Counted from the first letter of the stretch, positions 49,444-58,716 are shown. The stretch is DNA of 64,000 bases from JBBSAT01 sp046351235 (GCA_046351235.1 JAXLYV010000010.1:124001-188000), one strand, 5' to 3'. Numbers and translations: made by a program. Notes: generated by a model not told the origin, from the letters alone.

Positions 49444-50114
49444 GGCTTGCCGCCCTTCGTACCACCGTCGGCGGCTCGCGGCTCGCTCGCGCGCTGCACG
49501 GCCTTCGCGAGCTGCAAGCGCGCGCGGTGCAGCCGCGACTTCACGGTGCCCTCGGGCAGGCCCGTGATCTGCTGGATCTCCTCGTAGCTGAGGTTCTCCA
49601 CGTCGCGCAGGATCACCAGCTCGCGCTGGTCCTCGTCGAGCTCGGCGATGGCGGCCCGCACGATCGCCTCGATCTGGTTGGCCTCGGCCTGCTGATCGGG
49701 GCGCGCCACGGTCGCGCTCGACGACATCGAGGCGCTCTCGAGCGCGCCGTGCTCGCTCAGCTCGTCGAGCTCGCCCTTCTTCCCGCGCGCGCGCCGGTCC
49801 AGGTACTTGATCCGGTTCTTGCAGTGGTTCGTGGCGACCCGGAACATCCACGTGCTCAGCTTGCTCTCGCCGCGGAAGCTGTCGATCGACTTGAAGACCT
49901 GGATGAAGACGTCCTGCGCGACGTCCTCGGCCTCGGCACGGTCGCCGCCGAGCATGCGGAGCACGAGCCGGAACACGCGCTTCTCGTAGGCCCGCACCAG
50001 CTCGTTGAACGCCGTCTCGTCGCGCCGCTTGAGGCGCTCTACCAGCTGTTCTTCGTAGCCTTCGGGCATGGGGACGTGGAAGCCCGCAGCCGCCGCCGCA
50101 GCGTGCTCGAGCAT
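49440..50114 (-). CDS. ECF-type RNA polymerase sigma factor
   Basis: 224 aa from ATG 50114. Sigma region 2: NELVRAYEKRVFRLVLRMLG, DVAQDVFIQVFKSIDSFRG, STWMFRVATNHCKNRIKYLD. Region 4: ELVILRDVENLSYEEIQQIT followed by GLPEGTVKSRLHRARLQLAK. A TTG at 50219 would add 35 residues, but the codons there (AGG, ATT, CGT, TCA) are unlike the rest, so the shorter start is preferred. It controls an envelope-stress type regulon by analogy; it probably also controls its own promoter in the gap to the divergent cbiX-like gene. Confidence 0.93.
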   Translation of the reverse strand: MLEHAAAAAAGFHVPMPEGYEEQLVERLKRRDETAFNELVRAYEKRVFRLVLRMLGGDRAEAEDVAQDVFIQVFKSIDSFRGESKLSTWMFRVATNHCKNRIKYLDRRARGKKGELDELSEHGALESASMSSSATVARPDQQAEANQIEAIVRAAIAELDEDQRELVILRDVENLSYEEIQQITGLPEGTVKSRLHRARLQLAKAVQRASEPRAADGGTKGGKP

Positions 50115-50258
50115 CGACAGTTCGTGCACGCTGCGCGGCAAGCTCGCCTCGCCGTTCGATGACAACGAGGGGAGCCCACGGTTCCGGGGAATGTACGAAG
50201 CGGGAGCCCTTTCCGACAAGCACCGAACGCGTCAGAGTCCGGGCGAGGGGCGAAGACC

Positions 50259-50618
50259 ATGCGTGCCATCGTGCTGATCGATCACGGGAGCCGGGCCGCG
50301 GAGGCGAATGCCTCGCTCGAGACCGTGGTCGAGCTGGTGCGCGCGCGCGTGGGAGAAGGCGTGATCGTCGCGCATGCGCACATGGACCTCGCGCCCCCCA
50401 CGCTCGCCGAGGCCGTGACGTCCATGGTCGAGGCCGGCGCCAAGGAGATCGTCGTGGTCCCCTACTTCCTCGCGCCGGGTCGCCACTCGCGCGAGGACAT
50501 CCCCAAGCAGGTCGCGGACGCGCAGGCGGCCCATCCGCACACGCTCTTCGTCGTGGCCGAGCCGCTCGGGCCGCATCCGCTCCTGGCCGAGCTCGCGCTC
50601 CTGCGCGCGGGAGAGTGA
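50259..50618 (+). CDS. cbiX: CbiX/SirB-like small chelatase
   Basis: 119 aa. Class II chelatase short form, which inserts Co or Fe into sirohydrochlorin or nickel into related rings as a homodimer. IVLIDHGSRAAEANASL has the metal-binding His of the DHGS motif, and VVVPYFLAPGRHSREDIP has the second His. The length matches the small CbiX(S)/SirB-like type. GAGGGGCG is 8-10 nt upstream of ATG 50259. No other tetrapyrrole genes are adjacent. Confidence 0.9.
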   Translation: MRAIVLIDHGSRAAEANASLETVVELVRARVGEGVIVAHAHMDLAPPTLAEAVTSMVEAGAKEIVVVPYFLAPGRHSREDIPKQVADAQAAHPHTLFVVAEPLGPHPLLAELALLRAGE

Positions 50619-50700
50619 CCGCAACGAGTGCTCGCCCCGGAGGACCCGGACGGAAGCGGGCAGAGCGCGGACGGAAGGGGGCGCCGCGGACCGATCCCGC

Positions 50701-51876
50701 CTACGGGCAGGCGTCGATCAGCGGCTGATCGGGCGCGAGCGCGCGCACGGAGTTGGTCCAGAGCGCGACGATCGGCGGCATCGTCGACCACTCGCTGTCG
50801 AACTCGATCCACTCGTCGCCGAAGACGACCAGCTGGCCCGCGCCGAACGGGCCGACCACGCCGACGACGTGGCTGCCGATCTGCGCGAAGGGAACGAGCT
50901 CGGGCTGCGTTCCCGGGACGAGCACCTGGAATCCGCCGGCGAACGTGACGGGCGGCAGCACGCCGCCCGCGCCGTCGCCGGTGATCGGGCTCGCGAGCAG
51001 GGTCGCCGGGCCGTTGAGCAGGCCCGTCGCCACGTCGTAGCTCGGGCCGAGCGAGACGAGCAGCGTGTTGTGCACGCTCGCGATCGAGCCGGTGTGGCCC
51101 GTCATCACGAAGAGGCCGCCGCCCGCGCGCACCCAGTCGGCGAGCACGTTCGACTCGTCGACGGTGTAGTCGCGGCGCACCTGATCGACGATCACGAGAT
51201 CGAAGACCTCGAGCTGCTCGCGCACGAGCGGCGGCGGGCTCGCTTCGGCGTGGAAGCGCGTGGCGATCGCGCCCTGCATCTCGAGCCAGGCCTGGAAGTT
51301 CGAGCTCGGGTTCGCCCCCGGCGCGCCGAGGATGCCGATGCGCCGGCAGCCGTAGGGAGCCGCGCCTGCGTCGCCGCCGGTGCCGCTCGCGCACGCGCCC
51401 CACACGCCGAACTCGCCCGAGGGCGTGCACGTCATCTCCCCCCACGCGCAGAAGGGCGCCGCCGGATCGAAGCGGCCGGGCAGGCAGCGCGCGGTCGAGC
51501 CGGGGATGCACGAGCAGCCTTCGTCGACGTGGTCGTCGCAGTCGTCGTCGACGCCGTTGAAGCAGGCCTCGCTCGCCGCGCAGCCGACCACGATGCAGTG
51601 CGCATCGCCCCGGAACGCGTCGACCGACGTCGCGTCCGCGCCCGCATCGTCGATCGATGCGGCGGCGTCCATCCCGGCGTCCGTCCCCGCGGCATCGGGC
51701 GCGGCCTCGCAGTGGCTGTCGACGCAGCGCTGCCCGCCGCGGCAATCGGCGTTCGATGCGCAGCGCCCCGGAGTCGTCGGGCTGCTGCTACATCCGAGCG
51801 CCACGAGGCCCCACGCGCTCGCGAGCGCGACCAGCAGCGAGGGACGGAACGCGAGCGCGCGCGGAGGGGGCTTCAT
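50701..51876 (-). CDS. Lipoprotein with a DxDxD-type Cys repeat and a ThuA/GATase-like domain
   Basis: 391 aa. Lipobox VALGC. After a Cys-rich segment (CASNADCRGGQRCVDSHC) and an Ala/Asp linker, FNGVDDDCDDHVDEGCSC matches the metal-binding repeat known from MopE-like and many myxobacterial surface proteins. The C-terminal ~210 residues (FDLVIVDQVRRDYTVDESNV, ADWVRAGGGLFVMTGHTGS, LVVFGDEWIEFDSEW) look like a ThuA/GATase1-like fold. It probably sits on the cell surface. Its substrate is unknown. Convergent with the cbiX-like gene. Confidence 0.8.
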   Translation of the reverse strand: MKPPPRALAFRPSLLVALASAWGLVALGCSSSPTTPGRCASNADCRGGQRCVDSHCEAAPDAAGTDAGMDAAASIDDAGADATSVDAFRGDAHCIVVGCAASEACFNGVDDDCDDHVDEGCSCIPGSTARCLPGRFDPAAPFCAWGEMTCTPSGEFGVWGACASGTGGDAGAAPYGCRRIGILGAPGANPSSNFQAWLEMQGAIATRFHAEASPPPLVREQLEVFDLVIVDQVRRDYTVDESNVLADWVRAGGGLFVMTGHTGSIASVHNTLLVSLGPSYDVATGLLNGPATLLASPITGDGAGGVLPPVTFAGGFQVLVPGTQPELVPFAQIGSHVVGVVGPFGAGQLVVFGDEWIEFDSEWSTMPPIVALWTNSVRALAPDQPLIDACP

Positions 51877-51956
51877 CCAGCCATCCTACCGCGCGCGCCG
51901 CGCATCTCTGGGCTCGATTCGCGTCGCGCGCGAAGAGCCGCCGCCTTCAGGTCAGC

Positions 51957-53705
51957 TCAGCCGCCGCACGTGTCGCTGGCGGTGACGCTCGTCACGGCGC
52001 CGCTGCGCATCGCGTCGCAGGCCGCGCCCGTGAACGTGAGGTGGTTGCCGGTGATCGTGTAGAGCGCACGCGGCACCACCACGCCGTTCTGGCGCACGAC
52101 CACCGAGCCCGGGCGAGCCGGCGTCGTCGTCAGGTCGAGGCTGCAGTCGGTGGCCGAGGCGAGGATCGCGCGGAGCGAGCGCTCGAACGCCGCGCCGTCG
52201 ACGGCCTCGTAGTAGTGCAGCGAGCCCGAGCGCGCGCGCCCGCCGGCGTCGGCCATCTGGTTCAGGCCGGCCTGCAGCGCCGGGATGCCCGAGGTGTCGC
52301 CGTTGCGGTCCGGGCCCACGAAGCCCAGCACGAACGTGTCGATGCCGAGCGAGGTGCGGAGCGAGGTGATCGCCGTCACCGTCGCGGACACGGTCGAGCC
52401 GCAGTTCGGCTCGGGCAGGCCGTCGGTCGCGAGCACCACGAAGCGCGTCATCGCGCTCGGGTGCGAGCGCAGGTAGGTGTCCGCCACCATGAAGGCCTGC
52501 GGCGTGGGCGTGTCGCCGCCGCGCGGGTCGGCCGCGATCAGGCGCGCGCTGATCGCCGAGCCGGTGCCGAGCGCGATCGGGATGTCCGGCATCGAGGGCA
52601 CCATGCAGCTGCGGAGCTCGCTCGTGCCGTCGAGCAGCGGGAAGGTGAGCAGGCCGAGCGGAAGGTCCGCGAGCGAGGGAAGCACGCTGCCCATCGCGCC
52701 CTCGAGCTCGACCCAGCGCGTGTTCGTAGTGCCCTGCGCCGGGAAGTCCATGCTGCCCGAGCGGTCCACGACGAAGAGCAGCTCCGTGCTCGTCGGCACG
52801 ATCGGCACGGTCTCGTCGAACGTCGTGCAGCACGCCGGGTCGGTCGCGCAGTCGCTGTCGGCGCAGTCCGTGTCGCCGTCGCAGTCGTCGTCCGAGAAGT
52901 CGTCACAGACCTCGGTCCCGGGCGTCACGTCGCCGACGCAGGCGCCCCAGCCGGTGCCGTCGCAGTCCTGCGTGCCGTCCTGGCAAGCGCCGATGCCGCG
53001 CGTGCCCGAGGGGCCGCCGTAGCAGGGGCGCGAGTCGCCGACCGAGCACGCGCAGCCCTCGTCGATGAGGCCGTCGCAGTCGTCGTCGAAGAGGCCATCG
53101 CACTCCTCGGGCGAGGGAAGGAGCTCGTCGACGCAGTTCGTGTCCCAGTGCGAGCCGTTCGCGTCGACGATGCAGACCTGCGTGCCCGACGAGCACCAGC
53201 CCACGTCACGCGTGGCGGGATCACCCGTGTAGCAGTCGCGCGCGTCGCCCTCGAGGCACTCGCAGCCCTCGTCGGTGCGGCCATCGCAGTTGTCGTCGAT
53301 GCCGTTGCAGCGCTCGGGCGCCGGAGCACCGTCGCCACCGCACGAGTCCCACACGCCGAACTCCATCGTGGAGACGCAGTCCTGCGTGCCCCAGTGGCAG
53401 GCGCCGATCCCGGCCTGCGTGCGCTCGCCGCGATAGCACTGCTGCTGCGCGCCGGGCGTGCACTGGCAGCCTTCGTCGATGCGGCCGTCGAGGTCGTCGT
53501 CGAGACCGTCGCCGCACATCTCCGGGTTGCCCGGCGTGCCGGTGTCGGCCTGGGTGCCGCCGTCGTCGACGATCGGGCCCGTGTCGCCGCGACCGGTGAC
53601 GCGCCCGCCATTGGGCCCGGCGCAGTCGCAGCCGGAGGCGGTGACGAGGAGAGAGACGACGGCGAGCGAAGTCAGCGCGCCCGCAACGAAACGACGGCCA
53701 GCCAT
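51957..53705 (-). CDS. VWA-domain lipoprotein with four DxDxDG metal-binding repeats
   Basis: 582 aa. Lipobox TASGC, GGGAGGCTCC before the ATG. Four acidic Cys repeats occur within residues ~50-270 (GLDDDLDGRIDEGC, GIDDNCDGRTDEGC, LFDDDCDGLIDEGC and FSDDDCDGDTDC), with other Cys between. A von Willebrand A domain then spans ~290-510: MIDAS motif FVVDRSGSMDF, VLATDGLPEPNC, and SLGIDTFVLGFVG. Such proteins likely bind calcium or other metals at the surface and interact through VWA. A ~70-residue beta-like tail closes the protein. The same repeat type occurs in the adjacent lipoprotein. Confidence 0.88.
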   Translation of the reverse strand: MAGRRFVAGALTSLAVVSLLVTASGCDCAGPNGGRVTGRGDTGPIVDDGGTQADTGTPGNPEMCGDGLDDDLDGRIDEGCQCTPGAQQQCYRGERTQAGIGACHWGTQDCVSTMEFGVWDSCGGDGAPAPERCNGIDDNCDGRTDEGCECLEGDARDCYTGDPATRDVGWCSSGTQVCIVDANGSHWDTNCVDELLPSPEECDGLFDDDCDGLIDEGCACSVGDSRPCYGGPSGTRGIGACQDGTQDCDGTGWGACVGDVTPGTEVCDDFSDDDCDGDTDCADSDCATDPACCTTFDETVPIVPTSTELLFVVDRSGSMDFPAQGTTNTRWVELEGAMGSVLPSLADLPLGLLTFPLLDGTSELRSCMVPSMPDIPIALGTGSAISARLIAADPRGGDTPTPQAFMVADTYLRSHPSAMTRFVVLATDGLPEPNCGSTVSATVTAITSLRTSLGIDTFVLGFVGPDRNGDTSGIPALQAGLNQMADAGGRARSGSLHYYEAVDGAAFERSLRAILASATDCSLDLTTTPARPGSVVVRQNGVVVPRALYTITGNHLTFTGAACDAMRSGAVTSVTASDTCGG

Positions 53706-53829
53706 GGAGCCTCCCTGGTCGAGAAAGGTCGGACGATGTAGCACCCGGACCGCTTGTCGGCCCGTCTCACGGTCGGTTTCTATCGTTATCGCCGGGATGC
53801 GTTGGAAAAGCCACGGCGCCCGCGATCGC

Positions 53830-54498
53830 TCAGCGCCGCTTCCGCGGGCGCCCGGGACCGAGCGCGCCGCGCCGCGCGCAGCCCTCGAGGTGGTCGTCGA
53901 CCATCCCCATCGCCTGCATCAGCGCGTAGCAGGTCGTCGGCCCGACGAAACGGAAGCCGCGCTTCTTCAGGTCCTTCGACAGGCGGATCGACGCCGCGGT
54001 CTTGCCCATCGCGCGCAGGTCCGAGAGGCGCATGCGCGGCGGGCGCTCGCTCTCGGGCGGCGCGAACGACCAGAGATACGTGTCGAGCGAGCCTTCCTTC
54101 GCGATCAGCTCGTTCGCGGCCCTGGCGTTGTGGATCGCCGCCTCGATCTTGCCGCGGTGGCGCACGATGCCGGCGTCGCCGAGCAGGCGCTGCACGTCTT
54201 TCTCGCCGAAGCGCGCGAGCTTCTTCGGGTCGAAGCCGGCGAAGACCTCGCGGAAGCGCGGGCGCTTCTTGAGGATCGTGATCCACGAGAGCCCCGACTG
54301 GAACCCTTCCAGCACGAGCTTCTCGAAGAGGCGCTGGTCGTCGTGCGTGGGCGTGCCCCACTCTTCGTCGTGGTAGCGCAGATACTCCGGGTCGGAGCCG
54401 GCCCAGAAGCACCGCACGACCCCGTCCTCGCCGCGCACGAGCCCTTCGGCGAGCGCCGGAGCCTTCGTCTTCGTCTTCGTCTTCGTCGTCTGGGTCAT
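53830..54498 (-). CDS. tag: DNA-3-methyladenine glycosylase I
   Basis: 222 aa. Removes 3-methyladenine from alkylated DNA. The N-terminus of the fold, RCFWAGSDPEYLRYHDEEWG, has the zinc Cys and His; the other ligands are HLEGC near residue 204. LVLEGFQSGLSWITILKKR contains the catalytic Glu region and the substrate pocket. A Lys/Thr repeat (KTKTKTK) starts the chain. ATG overlaps the trmO stop (ATGA), so the pair is coupled. Confidence 0.95.
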   Translation of the reverse strand: MTQTTKTKTKTKAPALAEGLVRGEDGVVRCFWAGSDPEYLRYHDEEWGTPTHDDQRLFEKLVLEGFQSGLSWITILKKRPRFREVFAGFDPKKLARFGEKDVQRLLGDAGIVRHRGKIEAAIHNARAANELIAKEGSLDTYLWSFAPPESERPPRMRLSDLRAMGKTAASIRLSKDLKKRGFRFVGPTTCYALMQAMGMVDDHLEGCARRGALGPGRPRKRR

Positions 54499-55310
54499 TC
54501 GTACGTCGGTCCCGCGAAGGTGGTGACGAACTCGAGGTGCAGCTCGCTCCCCGGCTTGCGGAGCTCGGCGGCGCGGCGGCCGGTCTCGATGCGCACGACG
54601 ACGAGGGTATCGCCGCGCGTCTCGAAGCGCGCGCTCCATTCCTTCACGCTCATCCGGGTGCCGTGCCGATCGGTCTTGATGCGCCGGTACGCGTGCGGCT
54701 GCGGGCCGAGCGAGAGCGCCTCGACGATGCGCTTGCGCAGATCGAAGCCGCGCTCACGGAGCCAGGTGAGCTGCGCCTCCGCGAGCGGCTCCACGATCAC
54801 GTTCCACGTCGGTCGCGGATCGGCCGGGCGCTCACCGCCGGGTCGAGCGCCCTCCGGAGGCTCGAGCCAGCCCGTCCTCGCGCTCGGGATCGCATCCGTC
54901 CACGGCACGTAGGGCTTGAGGTCGAGCACGGGCGTGCCGTCGACGAGGTCGAGCTCCTCGATCTCGAGCACGAGGCCGCTCACGGAGAGCAGCTTCACCG
55001 CGCTCATGCCGATCGGGTTGGGACGGTGCGGCGCGCGCGTCGCCAGCACGCCGCGCTTTCGCTCGCTCCGCGGCGGCGTGACCTTCGGCTTCCACCCGAC
55101 CGAGCGATCGAACCAGAAGATCACCCAGAGGTAGTCCCATCCGACGAGGTCCTCGACCGCGTCCTCGAGCCCCATCCCCGGCGCGAGCTCGATCCGCCCG
55201 CGCACGCCCTCGGCGGCGCGCGGCTGCCGTGGCGCCTCGGCGAGCTCGACGAAGGGGCTGCGCACGACGCCGATCGGACGAACCACGAGCTCGCGATCGG
55301 AAGGGCTCAT
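54495..55310 (-). CDS. trmO: tRNA m6t6A37 methyltransferase TrmO
   Basis: 271 aa. SAM-dependent N6-methylation of t6A37 in tRNA(Thr). RPIGVVRSPFVELAEAPRQP is the N-terminal signature; GWDYLWVIFWFDRS and RAPHRPNPIGMSAVKLL are hallmark UPF0066 segments; DLKPYVPWTDAIP closes the core. The C-terminal ~110 residues are a domain with AYRRIKTDRHGTRMSVKEWS, as in longer TrmO proteins. Probably an operon with tag, starting at ATG 55310. Confidence 0.94.
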   Translation of the reverse strand: MSPSDRELVVRPIGVVRSPFVELAEAPRQPRAAEGVRGRIELAPGMGLEDAVEDLVGWDYLWVIFWFDRSVGWKPKVTPPRSERKRGVLATRAPHRPNPIGMSAVKLLSVSGLVLEIEELDLVDGTPVLDLKPYVPWTDAIPSARTGWLEPPEGARPGGERPADPRPTWNVIVEPLAEAQLTWLRERGFDLRKRIVEALSLGPQPHAYRRIKTDRHGTRMSVKEWSARFETRGDTLVVVRIETGRRAAELRKPGSELHLEFVTTFAGPTYE

Positions 55311-55365
55311 GCGCGGCGCGATCTAGCATCCGAGCGCGAGCACCGCTCGCGACGCCGGAGCGGCG

Positions 55366-56706
55366 TCAGGGCGCCTCGGCGGCGATGAGCGCCTCGATCT
55401 CTTCGAGGTCGCTCGACTCCGGATCGAGCTCGCGAGCACGCGCGAGATGCTGCCGTGCCTCGTCGAGCGCGTGCCGCTCGACCGAGGCGCGCGCGGCGTC
55501 GAGCTCGTCCTTCGCCATGTCCTCGCGCTCTTGGCGCGAGAGCGTGGGCGCGGCGCTCCCCGTGTCGGGGTCGGACCACGCGTCGCTCCCCGCGTCGTCG
55601 AGCGGCGTCGCGCTGTCGATCTCGTCCCCAGCATCTCGCGGGCGCGCGCGGGCGCCCGCGTCGGCGCTGGTGCTCGTGGCGTCGGGCAGCGCGCCGTCGG
55701 CGACGTCGACCGCCGGCCCGAAGAGCGAGAAGTCGCCGAGCCAGAGCACACCGCCGATCGCGACGACGAGGATCACCAGCAGAAGGCCGGCGAAGAAGGC
55801 GCCACCCGGGCCCTCGGAGGTGGGGCGCGTCTGCGTCGTGCGCTCGCCGGTCACCGGCGCGAGCAGGCCGGCATCGACGTAGGCTTGCTCGACCGCCTCG
55901 GCGAGCTCCATCGCGCTCGCGAAACGCGCCTCCGAGCGCTTGTCGAGGCCTCGCATGATCGCCGCGTCCACCTGCGCGGGGATCTTCACGTTGCCCGCCG
56001 TGCTCGGAGGCGGCGGGTCGTCGTGGATCACCGCGTGGGCGACCGAGATCGCGTCGTCGCCCGGGAACGCACGCGCGCCGCTCGCGAGCTCGTAGAGCAC
56101 GGCGGCGAACGAGAACAGATCGGTGCGCGGCCCGTACTTGCCCGCCGTGAGCGTCTCCGGCGCGGCGTAGCAGGGCGTGCCGAGGAACTGCCCTTCCTTC
56201 GTGAGCGCCGCATCGGGCAGGCGCGCGACGCCGAAGTCGGCGAGCTTGGCGCGCCCGTCCTCGGCGAAGAGGATGTTGTCGGGCTTGACGTCGCGATGGA
56301 TGATCCCGCGCTCGTGCGCGAGATCGATCGCGTGGGCGACCTGGCGCGCGACGTCCACGAGATCTTCCGGCGCGAGAGGCCCGCGCTCGCGCAAGACGTG
56401 CTTGAGCGTGGTGCCCTTCACGTACTCGAGCACGAGGAAGGGCCCGCCGACCGACGCGTCCTCGCCGACGTCGAAGACCTGCACGATGGTCGGGTCGTGC
56501 AGGCGCGCCGCCGCCTTGGCCTCGTTGCGGAAGCGCTCGAGGAAGCGCTTCTTCGTGTCCTCGGGGAGATCGAGCTCCTTGATCGTCTTGATCGCGACCT
56601 CGCGATCGAGCGAGGGGTCGCGACCCAGATAGACGGCGCCCATCGCGCCCTGCCCGAGCAAACGGATGACCTGGTAGCGGCCGATCTTCTCGGGGGGCGT
56701 GGACAC
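55366..56706 (-). CDS. Membrane Ser/Thr protein kinase
   Basis: 446 aa. Kinase domain ~10-275: LLGQGAMGAVYLG, VAIK, HRDVKPDN, DFGVA and GTPCYAAPE. One membrane helix (FAGLLLVILVVAIGGVLWLG) at ~305-325, then an Asp/Ala/Ser-rich outer linker and a short C-terminal helical pair (DELDAARASVERHALDEARQ, resembling a TPR). The outside part is small, so it may sense envelope state through partners. GTG 56706 precedes the fold by about ten residues. It follows trmO upstream by 55 bp on the same strand. Confidence 0.94.
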   Translation of the reverse strand: MSTPPEKIGRYQVIRLLGQGAMGAVYLGRDPSLDREVAIKTIKELDLPEDTKKRFLERFRNEAKAAARLHDPTIVQVFDVGEDASVGGPFLVLEYVKGTTLKHVLRERGPLAPEDLVDVARQVAHAIDLAHERGIIHRDVKPDNILFAEDGRAKLADFGVARLPDAALTKEGQFLGTPCYAAPETLTAGKYGPRTDLFSFAAVLYELASGARAFPGDDAISVAHAVIHDDPPPPSTAGNVKIPAQVDAAIMRGLDKRSEARFASAMELAEAVEQAYVDAGLLAPVTGERTTQTRPTSEGPGGAFFAGLLLVILVVAIGGVLWLGDFSLFGPAVDVADGALPDATSTSADAGARARPRDAGDEIDSATPLDDAGSDAWSDPDTGSAAPTLSRQEREDMAKDELDAARASVERHALDEARQHLARARELDPESSDLEEIEALIAAEAP

Positions 56707-56769
56707 CGACGCACCGGAGATAGCCGCGATCGAGGGGTGGCGTCCAGGGGGCGACGCAAAGGCGTGACG

Positions 56770-58716
56770 TCAGGGCGCGCGGAAGCCGATCTTGGCGTGC
56801 GTGCCGTCGCAGAACGGCTTGTTCGCCGAGCCGCCGCAGCGACACAGGAACGCGCGGACGGGGCGATCGACCGTGCGGCCGGTGCCGGAGCAGATCTCGA
56901 CCGGGCCGGTGAGGGCGAGGGGGCCGTCGGGCTGCGGCCGCACCTCGAGGGGCGCGCCGTCGTGGAGCGGCTCGCTCGGGCGCGTCGGGGGCTCGCCGGT
57001 GGCCGTGAAGCCCGCCGCGACGTGCGAGCCGTCGCAGTAGGGCTTCTTCTGCGAGGCGCCGCAGCGGCAGAGGGTCGCGCGGATGCGGTCGGGCTGGCCT
57101 CGGATCTTCAGGCTCGCGGCGAAGGCGTAGGGGCCGTTCTCGCGGACGCGGACGACGTTGCGCGGCGGCGGCCGCTCGGGCTCGCCGCCGTCGAGGCGCT
57201 CGTAGGTGATCGCGCCGGACGGGCACGCGCGCGCCACGCTCACGACGTCGTCGATCGGCGCGGCGTCGGGATGAATCCACGGGCCCTTCACGTTCGCGAG
57301 GAACACGCCTGGCGTCGCCGTCACGCAGTGGCGCGCGTGGATGCAGCGCTGGCCTTCGAAGCGCAGCACGAGCTTCTCGCCGCGCACTTCTTCGACACCG
57401 TCCGTGATCGTGGAGGTCGGCGCGCTCGCCGCAGCGACCGGTGCGACCGGCGCATCGAGCGCCACCGGGACGCGCCGCGACTGATCGCGCAGGCGCACGG
57501 CGAGCTCGTCCATCGTCGTCGCGAGCCGCGCGAGCGAGCCGTCGATCGGGAGGACGTGCTCGCGTATCGCGCTCGCCACGCCAGCCGCCGCCTCGTGCAG
57601 CGCGCGGAACGCGCCACGCATCTCGGGCATCGGCTCGAGGTTGCGCGTCATCGTGAAGGTGAGCCCCGCCGTGACGTCGGGGATCGTGGTGCTCGCCGGC
57701 AGCGTGCAGAGCAGGCGCGCGAGCGGCGTGAGCGCCATCATCGCCGTCGCCATCGTGTCGGCCGCCAGCTCGCGCGCGCCCGGATGGAGCGAGGCCGGAG
57801 CGAACATCACGCCGAGCGCGCGCAGCGCCAGGCCGTAGAGCGCGTTCGTGGTGTCGAGCACGCTCGCGGTCGGCTCGCGGTCGACCCACACGAGGCCGTC
57901 GGCCTTCGGCGGCTTGCGCATCACGGGGCTCCACGCGACGCCCGCTGCGGGCTCGAAGCTCGGATCCTCGGCCTGGAGCGCGGCGAGCTCGTCGCGGATC
58001 GCGACGAAGCGCCGGTAGTGCGACGTCGCGTCGGCGTCCCGCGCGCCCTCGCCCTGCGTGACGATCGTCTCGATCGCCGTGACGGCCGAGGCGAGGTCGA
58101 CGACCTTCGTGACCTGCGCGAGGCCGACGAGCGCCGTATCGACCTGCAGGCGTGGATCGCCCGAGAAGAGCTCCTGTTCGCCGAGGCGCTCGGCGAGCTG
58201 CGCGAGCCCGCGCTCGATCGCGCGGTAGAGATGGCCGACGGTGCCGTAGTCCTGCGCGCTCGGCACGAGGCGCCCGCGGCGTGGCGCGCGCACGTACGCG
58301 AGCGCGGGCGCGAAGCCGTCGCCATCCGGCACGTCCACGCCTTCCGGGCGCTCGAGGAACACGAAGTGATCGATCGTGCCCTTGCCGAAGGGCGCGAGCG
58401 AGACGACGACGCCCGCCGGGTGATAGCCCGGTCCGACCGGGAAGTTCTGCCGGCCGAAGTGCGGCGCCACGCCGATCGCGTTGGCGACGTTCGAGACGAG
58501 CGCGAGATGGATCATCTCGTCCTTGGCGACCTCGGTGATGGACTTGCGCCAGCGCGCGATCGCGTCGCGCTGCTTCTCCGAGTGCGCCGGCTGCTCGCGC
58601 AAGCTGAACGCCGCGTAGAGATAACAGCACATGAGCCCGTGCTCGATCTCCGACGCCTCCGCGAGCAGATAGGCCAGCGACTCGCGGTTCTCGACGTGGA
58701 TCTCGGGCTCGTTCAT
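56770..58716 (-). CDS. Ferritin-like + 4Fe-4S + double CDGSH iron-sulfur protein
   Basis: 648 aa. Residues ~5-250 match the ferritin-like family related to VioB-type dimer synthases: LLAEASEIEHGLMCCYLYAA and VAKDEMIHLALVSN give Glu and ExxH diiron ligands. A helical middle region follows. Residues ~475-535 hold a divergent 4Fe-4S domain (RCIHARHC ... CPSGAITYER). Two CDGSH 2Fe-2S domains end the chain: LCRCGASQKKPYCDGSH and LCRCGGSANKPFCDGTH. It thus may carry one diiron site and three iron-sulfur clusters. A redox, iron-handling or oxidative-coupling role is inferred; no partner genes are adjacent. Confidence 0.88.
   Translation of the reverse strand: MNEPEIHVENRESLAYLLAEASEIEHGLMCCYLYAAFSLREQPAHSEKQRDAIARWRKSITEVAKDEMIHLALVSNVANAIGVAPHFGRQNFPVGPGYHPAGVVVSLAPFGKGTIDHFVFLERPEGVDVPDGDGFAPALAYVRAPRRGRLVPSAQDYGTVGHLYRAIERGLAQLAERLGEQELFSGDPRLQVDTALVGLAQVTKVVDLASAVTAIETIVTQGEGARDADATSHYRRFVAIRDELAALQAEDPSFEPAAGVAWSPVMRKPPKADGLVWVDREPTASVLDTTNALYGLALRALGVMFAPASLHPGARELAADTMATAMMALTPLARLLCTLPASTTIPDVTAGLTFTMTRNLEPMPEMRGAFRALHEAAAGVASAIREHVLPIDGSLARLATTMDELAVRLRDQSRRVPVALDAPVAPVAAASAPTSTITDGVEEVRGEKLVLRFEGQRCIHARHCVTATPGVFLANVKGPWIHPDAAPIDDVVSVARACPSGAITYERLDGGEPERPPPRNVVRVRENGPYAFAASLKIRGQPDRIRATLCRCGASQKKPYCDGSHVAAGFTATGEPPTRPSEPLHDGAPLEVRPQPDGPLALTGPVEICSGTGRTVDRPVRAFLCRCGGSANKPFCDGTHAKIGFRAP

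Noticed and set aside
50115..50219. 35-residue N-terminal extension of the ECF sigma factor from TTG 50219
   Set aside because: Its codons (AGG, ATT, CGT, TCA) are unlike the genome's and no ribosome site precedes it; the ATG at 50114 is a better start.
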